This document shows, piece by piece, positions 37,140-46,747 of a stretch of DNA of 64,000 nucleotides. The DNA lies in the NCBI GenBank assembly GCA_016278725.1, contig JADQBG010000001.1:179869-243868 (forward strand). The letters are read 5' to 3'. Position 1 is the stretch's first letter. The number at the start of each line of letters is the position of its first letter. Below the pieces are notes generated by a model. It had not been told where the DNA came from, searched no databases, and saw nothing but the letters and a program-made list of their open reading frames with translations. This DNA is from Actinomycetota bacterium (GTDB lineage: Bacteria; Actinomycetota; Thermoleophilia; RBG-16-64-13). A program made the translations under genes and the position numbers.

Positions 37140-37997
37140 ATGGTTGAAATAGGCGAAAAGTTGCGCGAGGCCCGCATGCGGCGGGGCCTCACCATCAAAG
37201 ATGTCGAGGACGGCACCAAGATCCGTTCCAAGTACCTGCAGGCCCTGGAGGAAGACGACTTCGAGTCGATCCCGGGGGCGACCTTCGTCAAGGGATTCAT
37301 GCGGACCTACGCCGAGTTCCTCGATCTGGACGCGGACTCCTTCGTGTATGAGTACCGCTCGGCTTACGAGAATCAGCCCGATCCCCATCAGATTCGTCCT
37401 TTGAACGCCCGTCCGCGCTCCAATTCCGGCAGGCGATCCTCCAATCATGTGGTTGTGGGAATCGTCGCCCTGATCGCCATCGTGGTGCTTCTCTGGCTCG
37501 GCTCTTCGCTGGGGTGGGGAAGGGGGGAGGAACCCGCTGAGATCACCGCAGACACGGTGACGGAGGAGATGGAGGGCGCCGCCGGCGAGACGACCGACAC
37601 CTCTCTGGGTGAAATCCAACCCGAAACCACGGCCCCGGAGACGCAGACCTCACTGGAACAGGGGGCGGCTCCGACCGACTCATCCGGCGAGGCCACGGCG
37701 GCCGCAGAGACCACCAGCACCCTGCCGGCGGCCGGGGGGGCGGTTCAAGTGGTTGCGCAGGCCGATGGCGGCCGCTGCTGGCTGCTCGCCCGCGACGGCT
37801 CGGCCGAGGGGGAGATTCTCTACTCGGGCACTCTCGAGGAGGGCGAGGAAGTCACCTTTTCGAGCGAACAAGCGGTTTGGATGAACGTTGGCAGCCCCGC
37901 GGCGCTCTCGGTGTCGGTGAACGGCGCCGCGATCGAGGTCCCCGAGCCTTACGGCAACTTCCTCCTCACGGCCGGCGGCATAGAGCGCACCTCGTGA
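37140..37997 (+). CDS. rodZ: RodZ-like membrane protein with helix-turn-helix
   Basis: RodZ links the MreB cytoskeleton with the wall-synthesis machinery. The N-terminal Xre-type helix-turn-helix spans about residues 1-70 (GEKLREARMRRGLTIKDVED, then FVKGFMRTYAEFL). One transmembrane segment lies at about 104-124. A periplasmic Thr/Glu/Ala-rich linker leads to a beta-rich DUF4115-like domain (from VQVVAQADGG to SVNGAAIEVP). Start ATG at 37140 has no strong ribosome site. In Gram-positive bacteria it commonly sits beside ftsK, rimO and pgsA, as here. No mreB is in the window. Confidence 0.87.
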   Translation: MVEIGEKLREARMRRGLTIKDVEDGTKIRSKYLQALEEDDFESIPGATFVKGFMRTYAEFLDLDADSFVYEYRSAYENQPDPHQIRPLNARPRSNSGRRSSNHVVVGIVALIAIVVLLWLGSSLGWGRGEEPAEITADTVTEEMEGAAGETTDTSLGEIQPETTAPETQTSLEQGAAPTDSSGEATAAAETTSTLPAAGGAVQVVAQADGGRCWLLARDGSAEGEILYSGTLEEGEEVTFSSEQAVWMNVGSPAALSVSVNGAAIEVPEPYGNFLLTAGGIERTS

Positions 37998-39406
37998 TCC
38001 CGGGCGGCTCGGTAGGCCGGCGAGTGTACATCGAGACCCTGGGATGTCCCAAGAACGAGGCCGACTCTTCCCGGCTGGGGCGCCGGCTGCAGGCTGCGGG
38101 GATTCAACTGGCCCCCAATCCCGAAGAAGCCGAACAGATCCTGGTCAACACCTGCGGATTCGTTGAGGATGCCCGGGAGGAGTCGATCGGAGCGCTGCTC
38201 GAACTGACGGAAACCTATCCGGATCGCCGCGTGCTCGCGATGGGCTGCTTGGTTCAGCGCTACCGGGACGAGTTGCGGCAGGGTTTACCCGAGGTGGCGG
38301 GCTGGTACGGGCTCACGGAATTGGACCTGCTCGTGGCCGATCTTGCCGGGGAGGAGCCTTCTCCGGCCCGGTCGACCGGTCGCCCGCCGCACTCGGCTCC
38401 CCCCGTGCCCGCCGCCGGCGGCGCCCATGCCTTCATCAAGATCTCCGACGGATGCGATCATCGCTGCAGCTTCTGCGCCATTCCTGGAATCAAGGGACCC
38501 TACCGGGCGCTTCCCCTTTCCTCGGTGCTCGAGCAGGTGGAGGCGGCGCTGGACGGCGGCGCCCGGGAGCTGGTGCTGGTGGGGCAGGATACCGCCGTCT
38601 GGCAGGCGGGAGCCTGGACGCTGCCGGGACTGATTCGCCGGCTGTCCGCCGATCCCCGCACCGCCTGGGTCCGGTTGATGTACCTGCAGCCGGAGCATCT
38701 CGACGACGCGCTGCTCGAGCTGATCGCGCAGGAGCCCAAGCTCTGCCGCTATTTGGACATCCCCTTCCAGCACGCCTCCGGCCGCATCCTCCGGTCGATG
38801 AGGCGCGCTGGTGATGGCGAGCGGTACCTGGAACTGCTGGCGCGCGCGCGGGCGCTGATGCCCGATGTGGCGGTCCGCTCCACCTTCATCGTGGGCTATC
38901 CCGGCGAGACCGACGAGGACTTCGCGGTGCTGCTCGATTTCGTGAAAGAAGCGGCGTTCGATTATGCCGGCGTCTTTGGCTTCAGCCCGGAGGAAGGCAC
39001 CAGGGCCGCGGAACTGTCCGGCCGCGTTTCCCCCGACCTGATCAGGGAGAGGCTGAATCGCCTGAGCGGCGCCCTCAACGACCATGCGGAAGCAAAAGCG
39101 CGCGAAATCATCGGCTGGACCGGGGATTTGCTAGTGGATCAAGCGCCGGAGCGTCCGGACCCGTCCGCCCGAGGCGAGGGGGAACCGCCACTCGCCGTGG
39201 GCCGAACCTACCGGCAGGCCCCGGATGTCGACGGCGTAACCTACCTGGAAAGCCCATCGGCGCAAGCGGGACCGGTGGCGCTGGGGGCCGGTTCCCTGGT
39301 CAAGGTGCGGATCAGCGAAGCGGTGGGCCTTGATCTCGTGGCCGAACTGTTGCCGGCCCCGGACGGGAGGCGCTCCGAGCTTGGCCGGCCGGAGGTGGCG
39401 CGGTGA
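37994..39406 (+). CDS. rimO: ribosomal protein S12 methylthiotransferase RimO
   Basis: A radical-SAM enzyme that methylthiolates an Asp of S12. The N-terminal cluster domain has ETLGCPKNEADSS (Cys18), NTCGFVEDA and AMGCLVQRY. The radical-SAM motif CDHRCSFC has cysteines at 154, 158 and 161. A TRAM domain forms the end. GTG at 37994 overlaps the rodZ stop; the frame is open further upstream only as shadow. LGCPKN and the absence of MiaB signatures favour RimO over MiaB, and a true miaB is present at 44301. Confidence 0.94.
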   Translation: MIPGGSVGRRVYIETLGCPKNEADSSRLGRRLQAAGIQLAPNPEEAEQILVNTCGFVEDAREESIGALLELTETYPDRRVLAMGCLVQRYRDELRQGLPEVAGWYGLTELDLLVADLAGEEPSPARSTGRPPHSAPPVPAAGGAHAFIKISDGCDHRCSFCAIPGIKGPYRALPLSSVLEQVEAALDGGARELVLVGQDTAVWQAGAWTLPGLIRRLSADPRTAWVRLMYLQPEHLDDALLELIAQEPKLCRYLDIPFQHASGRILRSMRRAGDGERYLELLARARALMPDVAVRSTFIVGYPGETDEDFAVLLDFVKEAAFDYAGVFGFSPEEGTRAAELSGRVSPDLIRERLNRLSGALNDHAEAKAREIIGWTGDLLVDQAPERPDPSARGEGEPPLAVGRTYRQAPDVDGVTYLESPSAQAGPVALGAGSLVKVRISEAVGLDLVAELLPAPDGRRSELGRPEVAR

Positions 39407-40008
39407 ATCTCAACCTCCCCAATTGGATCACGGTATTTCGCATCCTGCTGATCCCCGTATTCATGACTCTGCTCTTGGGCGCGGTCGACAACGGCGCCGC
39501 TCTTGCCGCGGTGGTCTTCGCTCTGGCAGCGGCAAGCGACTCGTTGGACGGATACTTTGCCCGCCGGCGCCGGGAGACCACGGTGCTGGGAGCCTTTCTC
39601 GATCCCCTTGCGGACAAGCTCTTGGTCACGGCCGCGCTGCTCGCCCTGATCGAACTCAACAAGCTGTCCGCTTGGGTTGCTATGGTGATCATAGCGAGGG
39701 AATTCGCGGTCTCGGGCCTGCGCATGGTCGCGGCTGCGGAGAACGTGATCATCCCGGCGAGCCAGTGGGGCAAGATCAAGACCGCGAGCCAGATGTTGGC
39801 CATCATGGCTCTGATCCTGGAGGTGCCCGGGGAGCTATTGGGCCGCTCCTCCGGTTGGTGGCTGTTGATGCTCGCGGTGGTTTTGACCGTTTTGAGCGGC
39901 GTGGACTATTTCTTGCACGCCCGGGACTCGCTGGGCCCGCCGGCGACGCCGGAAGCGGCCGGGAGGAGGGAAGAGTCCCAGGGCAGATCGGCGGAATTGA
40001 CGGATTAG
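39403..40008 (+). CDS. pgsA: CDP-diacylglycerol-glycerol-3-phosphate 3-phosphatidyltransferase
   Basis: A membrane enzyme making phosphatidylglycerophosphate from CDP-diacylglycerol. The CDP-alcohol phosphotransferase motif runs from D-x2-D-G in SDSLDGYFAR through GAFLDPLADK, with all Asp residues in place. Several membrane helices span the 201 residues. GTG start overlaps the rimO stop by 4 bases. Uses the product of CdsA (12350). The rimO-pgsA-(cinA/thpR)-recA order is conserved in Gram-positive bacteria. Confidence 0.93.
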   Translation: MNLNLPNWITVFRILLIPVFMTLLLGAVDNGAALAAVVFALAAASDSLDGYFARRRRETTVLGAFLDPLADKLLVTAALLALIELNKLSAWVAMVIIAREFAVSGLRMVAAAENVIIPASQWGKIKTASQMLAIMALILEVPGELLGRSSGWWLLMLAVVLTVLSGVDYFLHARDSLGPPATPEAAGRREESQGRSAELTD

Positions 40009-40025
40009 GGGGATCTGGGAGGGAT

Positions 40026-40616
40026 TTGACCGCGGAGGATGATAGCCCCCAAGAGGCCAGGAAACGCCGTCTCTTCGTGGGCGTGCCGCTGCCTGACGAG
40101 GTGGTGCGACTTGCGCGAGAGGTGCAGGAGCCTCTCGAGGGCCTCGAGGGATTGCGGCTGGTAAAGCCCGAGCAACTGCACGTGACCCTGGCCTTCATCG
40201 GGCATGTGGGCCCGGACCAATTGGAAGCGGCGGCGGTGGTGGTGCGAGAGGTGCCCCCGGAACTGGGCGGTGAGGCTCTGGTTACCGGCCTGCTGCCTTT
40301 GCCCTCGAGAAGCCGGGCGAGAGTGATGGCCCTGGAGATCCGCGACGATGGGGAGGTCTTCCGGCGGTTGTTCGACAGGGTGATGACCGGGTTGGAGTCG
40401 GCGCAGGTGATGCGCCGGGAGAAACGGCCCTACCGGCCGCATCTGACCATAGGCCGATTCCGCAAACCGCGGACGGTCGAACCAAAGTCCGATTGGGAAC
40501 CGGTCAGGCTTCCGGTAGAGTCGGTGAATCTCTACGAGAGTCAGCTACACCCCAAAGGGGCCAGGTACTCCGTGCTGGAGCATCGCGAACTTGAGAGTAT
40601 GAAAGCGGCAGAGTAG
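40026..40616 (+). CDS. thpR: RNA 2',3'-cyclic phosphodiesterase
   Basis: A 2H-family phosphoesterase (formerly 2'-5' RNA ligase, LigT). Both HxT motifs are present: HVTLAFIG and HLTIGRFR. The N-terminal [12 protein letters not shown] strand is also typical. TTG at 40026 is chosen because GGGAGGGA lies just upstream; this gives 196 residues, the usual length. The upstream open frame is a shadow of pgsA. Its cellular role in bacteria is unclear, but the position before recA is common in this group. Confidence 0.9.
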   Translation: MTAEDDSPQEARKRRLFVGVPLPDEVVRLAREVQEPLEGLEGLRLVKPEQLHVTLAFIGHVGPDQLEAAAVVVREVPPELGGEALVTGLLPLPSRSRARVMALEIRDDGEVFRRLFDRVMTGLESAQVMRREKRPYRPHLTIGRFRKPRTVEPKSDWEPVRLPVESVNLYESQLHPKGARYSVLEHRELESMKAAE

Positions 40617-40632
40617 CCGAGGAGGAAGCACT

Positions 40633-41700
40633 GTGGAGAAGGACAAAGCATTGGACATGGCCGTGTTGCAGATCGAACGGCAGTACGGCAAGGGTTCGAT
40701 CATGCGGATGGGGGACGAATCCGCCGGCATACGCGTGCCGGCCATTCCGACCGGCTCTCTCGGTTTGGACCTGGCGCTTGGTGTCGGGGGAGTGCCCCGC
40801 GGCAGGGTGGTGGAGATCTTCGGGCCGGAGTCGAGCGGTAAGACCACGCTGGCCTTTCACATAATTGCCGAAGCGCAGAAGAACGGAGGCCGCGCCGCCT
40901 TCATCGACGCCGAGCACGCGATGGATCCCATGTACGCCCGCAGGATAGGGGTCATGGTCGACGACCTCCTGCTGGCTCAGCCGGATCACGGCGAGCAGGC
41001 CCTGGAGATCGCCGAGCTCTTGATCCGCAGCGGAGCGCTCGACGTCCTGGTGATCGACTCGGTGGCGGCGCTCACTCCCAGAGCCGAGATCGAAGGCGAG
41101 ATGGGAGACTCTCACGTCGGCCTCCAGGCCAGACTGATGAGTCAGGCGTTGCGCAAGCTGGCGGGAACCATCAACAAGACGGCGACCACGGCCATCTTCA
41201 TCAATCAGTTGCGGGAGAAGGTCGGCGTGATGTTCGGCAATCCCGAGGTCACTCCCGGAGGCCGGGCGCTCAAGTTCTACTCCTCCGTCCGCCTGGACAT
41301 CCGCCGCATCGAGACTCTCAAGGACGGCACCGAGGCGGTGGGCAACCGGGTTCGGGTGCGCGTGGTCAAGAACAAAGTCGCCCCGCCCTTCAAGCAGGCC
41401 GAGTTCGACATAACCTACGGCACCGGTATCTCGACCGAAGGGGAGATCCTCGACATCGCCGTCGAGCAAAACGTGGTCCAGAAGTCCGGAGCCTGGTTCT
41501 CATACGGCGAGCAGCGCCTGGGCCAGGGGCGGGAGAACGTGAAGCAGTTCCTGCGCGACAATCCCGATCTGCTCGGAGCGGTCCGGCGTGAGGTGATCGA
41601 AGCCATGGCTCCTGAGTGGATCAAGGCGGACACCTCCGAAGCCCCGGCTGAAGAAGAAGCGCCGAGCGAATCGGAGAAGGAAGAGACCCCGGCGAAGTAG
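40633..41700 (+). CDS. recA: recombinase RecA
   Basis: The strand-exchange protein of homologous recombination and trigger of the SOS response. Walker [10 protein letters not shown] is at 64-72, then [20 protein letters not shown] and the L2-region [17 protein letters not shown]. An acidic C-terminal tail ends the 355 residues. GTG start with GAGGAAG upstream. No LexA-type box is apparent in the 16-base gap after thpR. RecX follows. DprA, encoded at 5015, would load RecA during DNA uptake. Confidence 0.97.
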   Translation: MEKDKALDMAVLQIERQYGKGSIMRMGDESAGIRVPAIPTGSLGLDLALGVGGVPRGRVVEIFGPESSGKTTLAFHIIAEAQKNGGRAAFIDAEHAMDPMYARRIGVMVDDLLLAQPDHGEQALEIAELLIRSGALDVLVIDSVAALTPRAEIEGEMGDSHVGLQARLMSQALRKLAGTINKTATTAIFINQLREKVGVMFGNPEVTPGGRALKFYSSVRLDIRRIETLKDGTEAVGNRVRVRVVKNKVAPPFKQAEFDITYGTGISTEGEILDIAVEQNVVQKSGAWFSYGEQRLGQGRENVKQFLRDNPDLLGAVRREVIEAMAPEWIKADTSEAPAEEEAPSESEKEETPAK

Positions 41701-41710
41701 GTTCCGCACA

Positions 41711-42388
41711 TTGAAGCGCCGCGTAACCGCCCTCGACGAACAGAAGCGCAGCCGGGGGCGGCTTAACGTTCAACTTGACGGTGAGTTTGCCTTTGGCCTC
41801 GACCAGGAAGTGGCACTGGAGTCGGGCTTGAAGGTTGGAGACCTGCTCGACGCTGAAGCGGTCGAGCGTTTGGTCGAGGAGGACGGCAAGCGGGGAGCGC
41901 GGGCGCGGGCCCTTCGCTTCCTTCAGCCCCGTGAACGCTCCCGCGCGGAAGTCGACCAGCGCCTGCAGCGCTACGGCTACGTGCCTTCGGTCATCGCCGC
42001 CGCGGTCGAGTATCTCGAACACCTGGGTTACCTCGACGACGAGCGCTTTGCCCAGACGTTCATCCGGGAGAAGTCGGCCGGGGGGTGGGGCGCGCGCCGC
42101 CTGCGGGAGGAGCTCTATCGCAAAGGAGTCGACCCTGCCCTGACGGAAAAGCTTCTCGCCGAGTGCCTGGACGAGGGCGCGGACGGGCGGGATGCGCATC
42201 TGGCGGCGCAGGTGCGGCGCCGCTTCGGAGCGGAGTTCCAAAGGGACCCGGCCCGCGCTCGGCGCCGGGCGAGTGGGTTTCTGGCCCGCCGCGGCCACGA
42301 TTGGGACGCCATATCCCGGGTGCTCGCCGCCGCATTCGCGGAAGAGGAGACCCACGAGGCCGAGAGGGGCGAAGATCCTTTCGGCTGA
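41711..42388 (+). CDS. recX: regulatory protein RecX
   Basis: RecX inhibits RecA filament growth. The protein has the family's three-helix repeats: ALRFLQPRERSRAEVDQRL, VEYLEHLGYLDDERFAQTFI and GWGARRLREELYRKGVD, with another C-terminal copy. TTG at 41711 starts 10 bases after recA, though its ribosome site is weak (AGGTTCCG); coupling to recA is likely. The 225-residue length is normal. A 349-base gap holding an RNA gene follows. Confidence 0.91.
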   Translation: MKRRVTALDEQKRSRGRLNVQLDGEFAFGLDQEVALESGLKVGDLLDAEAVERLVEEDGKRGARARALRFLQPRERSRAEVDQRLQRYGYVPSVIAAAVEYLEHLGYLDDERFAQTFIREKSAGGWGARRLREELYRKGVDPALTEKLLAECLDEGADGRDAHLAAQVRRRFGAEFQRDPARARRRASGFLARRGHDWDAISRVLAAAFAEEETHEAERGEDPFG

Positions 42389-42408
42389 GGCGGAGGCGCT
42401 AGTTCTCC

Positions 42409-42438
42409 TTGACACTTTCTACGCTGCAGAGATACACT
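42409..42438 (+). promoter_or_regulatory. promoter of the recX-rny intergenic RNA
   Basis: A perfect TTGACA (42409-42414) is followed after 18 bases by TACACT (42433-42438). Transcription would start near 42445, just before the closing stem of the predicted RNA. It is the only complete -35 consensus seen in the window. Confidence 0.65.
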
Positions 42439-42444
42439 TTTTGC

Positions 42445-42673
42445 GCTTGTTACGATCGGCCGATCGAATTCACGGCTCCTGCTCAAAGCAGTGACATACC
42501 TGCACACATGCAAGAAACTCGGATAGTCAAGGGGGTTGGAACTAGCCGGACCGGACCTTAGCCATAGATCCGACCCCGGATAGCTCAATCGCACCCGCTT
42601 TAGGGGGACCCTCTGTTTGAATTGCACGTGGTGCACGGGCTGTGATCGGCCGAGCTTTAGGCTCGGCCTTTTT
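42445..42673 (+). ncRNA. candidate 6S-like small RNA
   Basis: The gap between recX and rny has no credible reading frame but folds as a long rod. The closing stem is GGCCGATC (42458-42465) with GATCGGCC (42644-42651). A middle helix pairs TGCACACATGCAA (42501-42513) with TTGCACGTGGTGCA (42622-42635), with one bulge and one mismatch. An apical stem pairs GGGGTTGGA (42532-42540) with TCCGACCCC (42569-42577). Between the middle helix and the apical stem is a large asymmetric bubble with a small hairpin on the 3' side. Promoter and terminator frame it exactly. Rod plus bubble is the 6S RNA plan; Ms1-like or leader RNA are alternatives. Confidence 0.6.
42648..42673 (+). terminator. intrinsic terminator before rny
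   Basis: GGCCGAGC (42648-42655) pairs with GCTCGGCC (42661-42668), loop TTTAG, then TTTTT. It ends the candidate small RNA 65 bases before rny. The first four bases of the terminator stem also belong to the RNA's closing stem, so the two structures compete. Confidence 0.88.
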
Positions 42674-42737
42674 CGTGCTCGTTTCGATCGAAGCAGGCGC
42701 TTTGAATTGGGCAACGATTTGTTGAATTGGAGACTGG

Positions 42738-44276
42738 ATGAACGGCTTGTCGATCGTGGTGGCCCTGCTGGTCGGGGCCATCGCTTTGGCGGCCGGTTAT
42801 TTCCTGAGGAAGTACGTAGGCGAAGCGAGAATCGCTTCCGCCGAACAAGAAGCGAAGAAGATCCTCCAGGAAGCCAACCGGAATGCTGAAGCGACGAAGA
42901 AGGAAGCTCAGGTCGAGGTCAAGGATGAACTCCACCAATTGCGGGTGGAGACCGAAGCGGAGCTGAAGGAACGCCGAGCGGAGGTGCTGCAGCTCGAGAG
43001 GCGCCTCGTCCAGCGGGAGGAATCGCTCGACGAAGTCGCTCGGGAACTGGGGAAGCGAGAACAGTCGGTCAGCGACCGCGAGGGTCACTACCGCAAGGTC
43101 CTGGAAGAGGCCGAGGAGGCCAAGAAGGAGCAGGAGGCGCGTCTCGAGCAGATCGCCGGCCTAACTCGGGACGAGGCCCGCGAGACCATTCTCAAGCAGG
43201 CCGAGGACGAAGTCCGGCACGACATGGCCAAGATGGTGCGCCACGTCGAGGAGGAAGCTCGGCACGAGGCCGATCGCCGCGCCCGCAATATCCTGGCGCT
43301 TTCGATTCAACGGACGGCCGCCAATCACGTGGTGGACCATACCGTTTCCGTGGTTCCGCTGGCTTCGGACGACATGAAGGGCCGCATCATCGGTCGCGAA
43401 GGCCGCAACATCCGGACGCTCGAGCAGCTCACCGGCATCGATTTCATCATCGACGACACCCCGGAAGCGGTGGTGCTCTCGGGCTTCGACACCGTCCGGC
43501 GGGAGATCGCCCGGCTGACCCTCACCAAGCTGGTGGCGGACGGCCGTATCCACCCGGCGAAGATCGAAGAGGCCTACTCCAAAGCCAAGGAGGAGGTCGA
43601 CCAGGAGATGCAGGAGGCCGGCGAGCAGGCCACTTTCGATACCGGCATCCATGGATTGGCGCCCGAGATAGTGAAACTTCTCGGCAGGCTCAAGTTCCGC
43701 ACGAGCTACGGCCAGAACGTGCTGCAACACGCCATCGAAGTGGCGCACCTATCCTCGCTGATGGCGACCGAGTTGGGGGCGAACCCCAAGCTGGCCAAGC
43801 GGGCCGGTTTGCTGCACGATCTGGGTAAAGCGGTCGACCACGAGGTGGAAGGCTCGCACGCGGTTATCGGCGCCAATCTGGCTCGGCGCTACGGGGAGTC
43901 TGACGCGGTGGTGCACGTCATCGAAGCGCACCACAACGATGTCGAGCAGCAGACGGTCGAATCGGTTCTGGTGGGGGCCGCCGACGCGGTATCCGGCGCC
44001 CGTCCGGGCGCTCGGCGCGAGACCCTGGAGAGCTACATCAAGCGCCTGGAGAACCTGGAGCGCATCGCCGAAGCCAAGGAAGGCGTGGAGAAGTCCTACG
44101 CGATTCAGGCCGGCCGGGAGATACGGGTGATGGTGAAGCCCGAGGAAGTCAACGACGAGATGGCGGCCCTGCTTTCGCGCGAAATCGCGAAGGAGATCGA
44201 GAAGGAACTGGACTACCCCGGGCAGATCAAGGTGACGGTGATCCGGGAGAGCCGCTCGGTCGACTACGCGAAGTGA
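42738..44276 (+). CDS. rny: ribonuclease Y
   Basis: A membrane-anchored endoribonuclease that starts mRNA decay. One N-terminal transmembrane helix (about residues 4-22), then a long charged coiled coil (about 25-190), a KH domain ([20 protein letters not shown]) and an HD domain with His360-Asp361 in [12 protein letters not shown]. The 512-residue length is standard. GGAGACTGG precedes the ATG. It is encoded just after a strong terminator, and no separate promoter was recognised, so expression may rely on read-through or an unseen promoter. Confidence 0.96.
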   Translation: MNGLSIVVALLVGAIALAAGYFLRKYVGEARIASAEQEAKKILQEANRNAEATKKEAQVEVKDELHQLRVETEAELKERRAEVLQLERRLVQREESLDEVARELGKREQSVSDREGHYRKVLEEAEEAKKEQEARLEQIAGLTRDEARETILKQAEDEVRHDMAKMVRHVEEEARHEADRRARNILALSIQRTAANHVVDHTVSVVPLASDDMKGRIIGREGRNIRTLEQLTGIDFIIDDTPEAVVLSGFDTVRREIARLTLTKLVADGRIHPAKIEEAYSKAKEEVDQEMQEAGEQATFDTGIHGLAPEIVKLLGRLKFRTSYGQNVLQHAIEVAHLSSLMATELGANPKLAKRAGLLHDLGKAVDHEVEGSHAVIGANLARRYGESDAVVHVIEAHHNDVEQQTVESVLVGAADAVSGARPGARRETLESYIKRLENLERIAEAKEGVEKSYAIQAGREIRVMVKPEEVNDEMAALLSREIAKEIEKELDYPGQIKVTVIRESRSVDYAK

Positions 44277-44300
44277 TCGCTGGGGTGGAGTAGACCGGGG

Positions 44301-45749
44301 ATGAGCGTCTGCCTGCCGGAGACCTTCTACATCCGCACGTTCGGGTGCCAGATGAACGAGCACGACTCGGAGCGGATCGCCGGGATGCTGGTGGGCATGG
44401 GCATGCAGCCCGTCGAGCAACCCGGCGCCGCCGATCTGCTGCTCTACAACACCTGCTCGATCAGAGAGAAGGCCGACACCCGCCTGCTGGGCCACCTGGG
44501 TGAGGCGCGCCGGCTAAAGCGCGAGCAACCGGAGCGCATGGTGGTGGTCGCGGGTTGCTTGGCGCAGAGCCGCCGCGAGTCGTTTCAGCAGGAGCAACCC
44601 CATGTGGACATCCTGCTCGGACCCCAGAGTCTGCACGAGCTCCCCCGGCTGATCGAGGAGCGCCTCGAGAGCGGACGCTCCGCCGGGGCTTTCGCCGAGG
44701 AAACCACTCGGTTCAGCGCCGAGCTTCCGCGGGCCCGCCGCCAGGGCCCGCTCGCCTGGGTGCAGATCATGACGGGCTGCACCAACTACTGCTCCTACTG
44801 CATCGTGCCCTACGTCCGCGGGCCGGAGGCGTCACGGGCCGCCGAGGACATACTGGCCGAGGTGCGCGGGCTCGCGGAGCAGGGCGTGCACGAGATCACC
44901 CTCTTGGGCCAAAACGTGAATGCTTACGGCGCCGAGCCCGGCTTCCGCGGGAAAGGGGACTTCTCCGGGCTGCTCCGGCGCCTTAGCGAGGAAACCCCTA
45001 TCGAGCGCATCCGCTTCATGACCTCGCATCCCAAGGACGTTTCTCCCGGCCTGATCGAGGCTCTCGCCGAGCTGGAGCCGCTCTGCGAACATCTGCATCT
45101 ACCGGTGCAGTCGGGCAGCGACCGGGTGCTCGAGGCCATGCGGCGGGGTTACACCAGTGCCGACTACCGGGCCCTGGTAGAGCGGCTGCGCGCGGCGGTC
45201 CCCGACCTGTCCCTGACCACGGACGTCATCGTGGGCTTCCCGGGCGAGACCGAAAAGGACTTCGCGGCCACTCTCGAGCTGGTGGAAACCGTGGGCTACG
45301 ATTCCGCCTTCACCTTCATCTACTCCCCGAGAACCGGTACCCGCGCCGCGGCCTTTGCCGACGCGGTGCCCGCCGACGTGGCGAACGACCGCATGACCCG
45401 TTTGGTGGCCGCGGTGCAGCGGAGCGCCTTGGAGCGCAACCAGGCCTACGTGGGCCGTGAGGCGGTGGTGCTGGTCGAGGGCCCGAGCCGCAACCGGGAG
45501 AGCGAGTTCACCGGACGCACGCGGACCTTTAAGACGGTGAACTTCGCGGTGCCGCACAAGGCGGAGGCGGCGCCACCGCCCAGCGAGAGCTTCGAACCGG
45601 GGAGTTCGCTGGGTTCGGCGAGCGCGGCGAACGGCGGGGCAGCGGACGTCTCCGTCGGCGATTTCGCCCGGGTGCTGATCGAGGGGGCCACCTCGGCCAC
45701 GCTGCGGGGCCGTTTGCTGGGAGCGGCGCGGGCGGACCGGGCTGCGTGA
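44301..45749 (+). CDS. miaB: tRNA-2-methylthio-N6-dimethylallyladenosine synthase MiaB
   Basis: A radical-SAM methylthiotransferase acting on A37 of tRNAs already modified by MiaA. N-terminal cysteines are in TFGCQMNEHDSE, YNTCSIREKA and VAGCLAQ. The radical-SAM motif CTNYCSYC has cysteines at 160, 164 and 167. The C-terminal TRAM domain is interrupted by a Pro/Ser/Gly-rich insert of about 35 residues (around residues 415-450). Start ATG follows GGGG. GTG of miaA overlaps its stop, so enzyme pair and substrate order are co-translated. Confidence 0.95.
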   Translation: MSVCLPETFYIRTFGCQMNEHDSERIAGMLVGMGMQPVEQPGAADLLLYNTCSIREKADTRLLGHLGEARRLKREQPERMVVVAGCLAQSRRESFQQEQPHVDILLGPQSLHELPRLIEERLESGRSAGAFAEETTRFSAELPRARRQGPLAWVQIMTGCTNYCSYCIVPYVRGPEASRAAEDILAEVRGLAEQGVHEITLLGQNVNAYGAEPGFRGKGDFSGLLRRLSEETPIERIRFMTSHPKDVSPGLIEALAELEPLCEHLHLPVQSGSDRVLEAMRRGYTSADYRALVERLRAAVPDLSLTTDVIVGFPGETEKDFAATLELVETVGYDSAFTFIYSPRTGTRAAAFADAVPADVANDRMTRLVAAVQRSALERNQAYVGREAVVLVEGPSRNRESEFTGRTRTFKTVNFAVPHKAEAAPPPSESFEPGSSLGSASAANGGAADVSVGDFARVLIEGATSATLRGRLLGAARADRAA

Positions 45750-46747
45750 ATCGCCCGGGCGCCGCCGGCTGCGTAACCGCGATCTTCGGCCCGACCGGGG
45801 TCGGCAAGACTGCGGTTGCGGTGGAGGTGGCCGCGCAACTCGGGGTTCGAGTGATCTCGGCCGACTCCATGCAGCTCTACCGGGGTTTTCCGGTGCTCAC
45901 CAATCAGGCTTCGGCCTCTGAACGCGCGCGCGCCGAGCACGCGCTGGTCGAGGTCGCCGATCCCGAGCAGGAGTGGACGGTAGCCGCTTACACCCAGGAG
46001 GCGCGGCGCGCCTTCGACCACGACCTGGCCACTAGCGGCTGGGCGGTGATCGCCGGCGGCACCGGGCTCTACCTGCGCGCCGCGCTGGCTCCTTTGGACA
46101 TCCCCTCCGTGCACGAGCCCGGTCTGCGCGCGGGGCTTGAAGCCCGGTTGCGCGAGGAGGGCGTGGACGCACTTCACGCCGAGCTCGAGGCGTTGGATCC
46201 GGCCGCCGCCGCCCGCGTGGATGCACTCAATCCCCGGCGGGTGATGCGCGCCCTGGAGGTGGTGCTGACCGCAGGACCGGGCTCCTGGGCGGGGCGGGAA
46301 GACCTCTGGCGTCCGCGCTACCGCCACCCGACACTCTTGGTCGGTCTGGACATGCCTCGGGAGCAGCTCTACGAGCGCATCAATCGGCGCACGCGCCAAA
46401 TGGTCGAAGGCGGCGCCGTGGAAGAGGTGCGGAGCTACCTCGCGGTCGCAGGCCGGGGACCCTCAGCGGGTGACTCGGGCGCTGCCGCCCCCGCACCCGC
46501 CCGCGAGAGCGGCATCCGCCAGGCCATCGGCTTCCGCGAGATCCGCCGCCACCTGGCCGGCGAGATCACCGAGGAGCAGCTGATCGAACTGCTCGCCGCC
46601 TCCACCCGGCGCTACGCCCGGGCCCAACTCACCTGGCTGCGGAAGCTCCCCGACGTTGTTATGATGGACCCTTCCGCGAGGCCGCCCGCCGAGGTGGCCG
46701 ATGAGATCGTGGCGCTTGCCAACCGGCGCTGTGGAAAGGAAACCTAG
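45746..46747 (+). CDS. miaA: tRNA dimethylallyltransferase MiaA
   Basis: Transfers a dimethylallyl group to A37 of tRNAs reading UNN codons. The P-loop GPTGVGKT is at 15-22, followed by VISADSMQLYRGF, IAGGTGLYLRA and the RQAIGFREIRRHL region near the C-terminus. GTG at 45746 overlaps the miaB stop. A short Ala/Pro-rich insert lies before GIRQAIGF. 333 residues, normal. The dimethylallyl diphosphate comes from the MEP pathway encoded in part upstream (dxr, ispG). Confidence 0.94.
   Translation: MNRPGAAGCVTAIFGPTGVGKTAVAVEVAAQLGVRVISADSMQLYRGFPVLTNQASASERARAEHALVEVADPEQEWTVAAYTQEARRAFDHDLATSGWAVIAGGTGLYLRAALAPLDIPSVHEPGLRAGLEARLREEGVDALHAELEALDPAAAARVDALNPRRVMRALEVVLTAGPGSWAGREDLWRPRYRHPTLLVGLDMPREQLYERINRRTRQMVEGGAVEEVRSYLAVAGRGPSAGDSGAAAPAPARESGIRQAIGFREIRRHLAGEITEEQLIELLAASTRRYARAQLTWLRKLPDVVMMDPSARPPAEVADEIVALANRRCGKET

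Noticed and set aside
42453..42466. The perfect palindrome CGATCGGCCGATCG as a regulator operator
   Set aside because: It lies in the predicted transcript and one arm is used by the closing stem; no independent sign of a DNA-binding site.
42578..42650. A possible tRNA in the recX-rny gap, suggested by GGATAGCTCAAT like a D-arm
   Set aside because: No matching anticodon or T arm and no acceptor pairing; the segment fits better as the 3' arm of the rod-like RNA.
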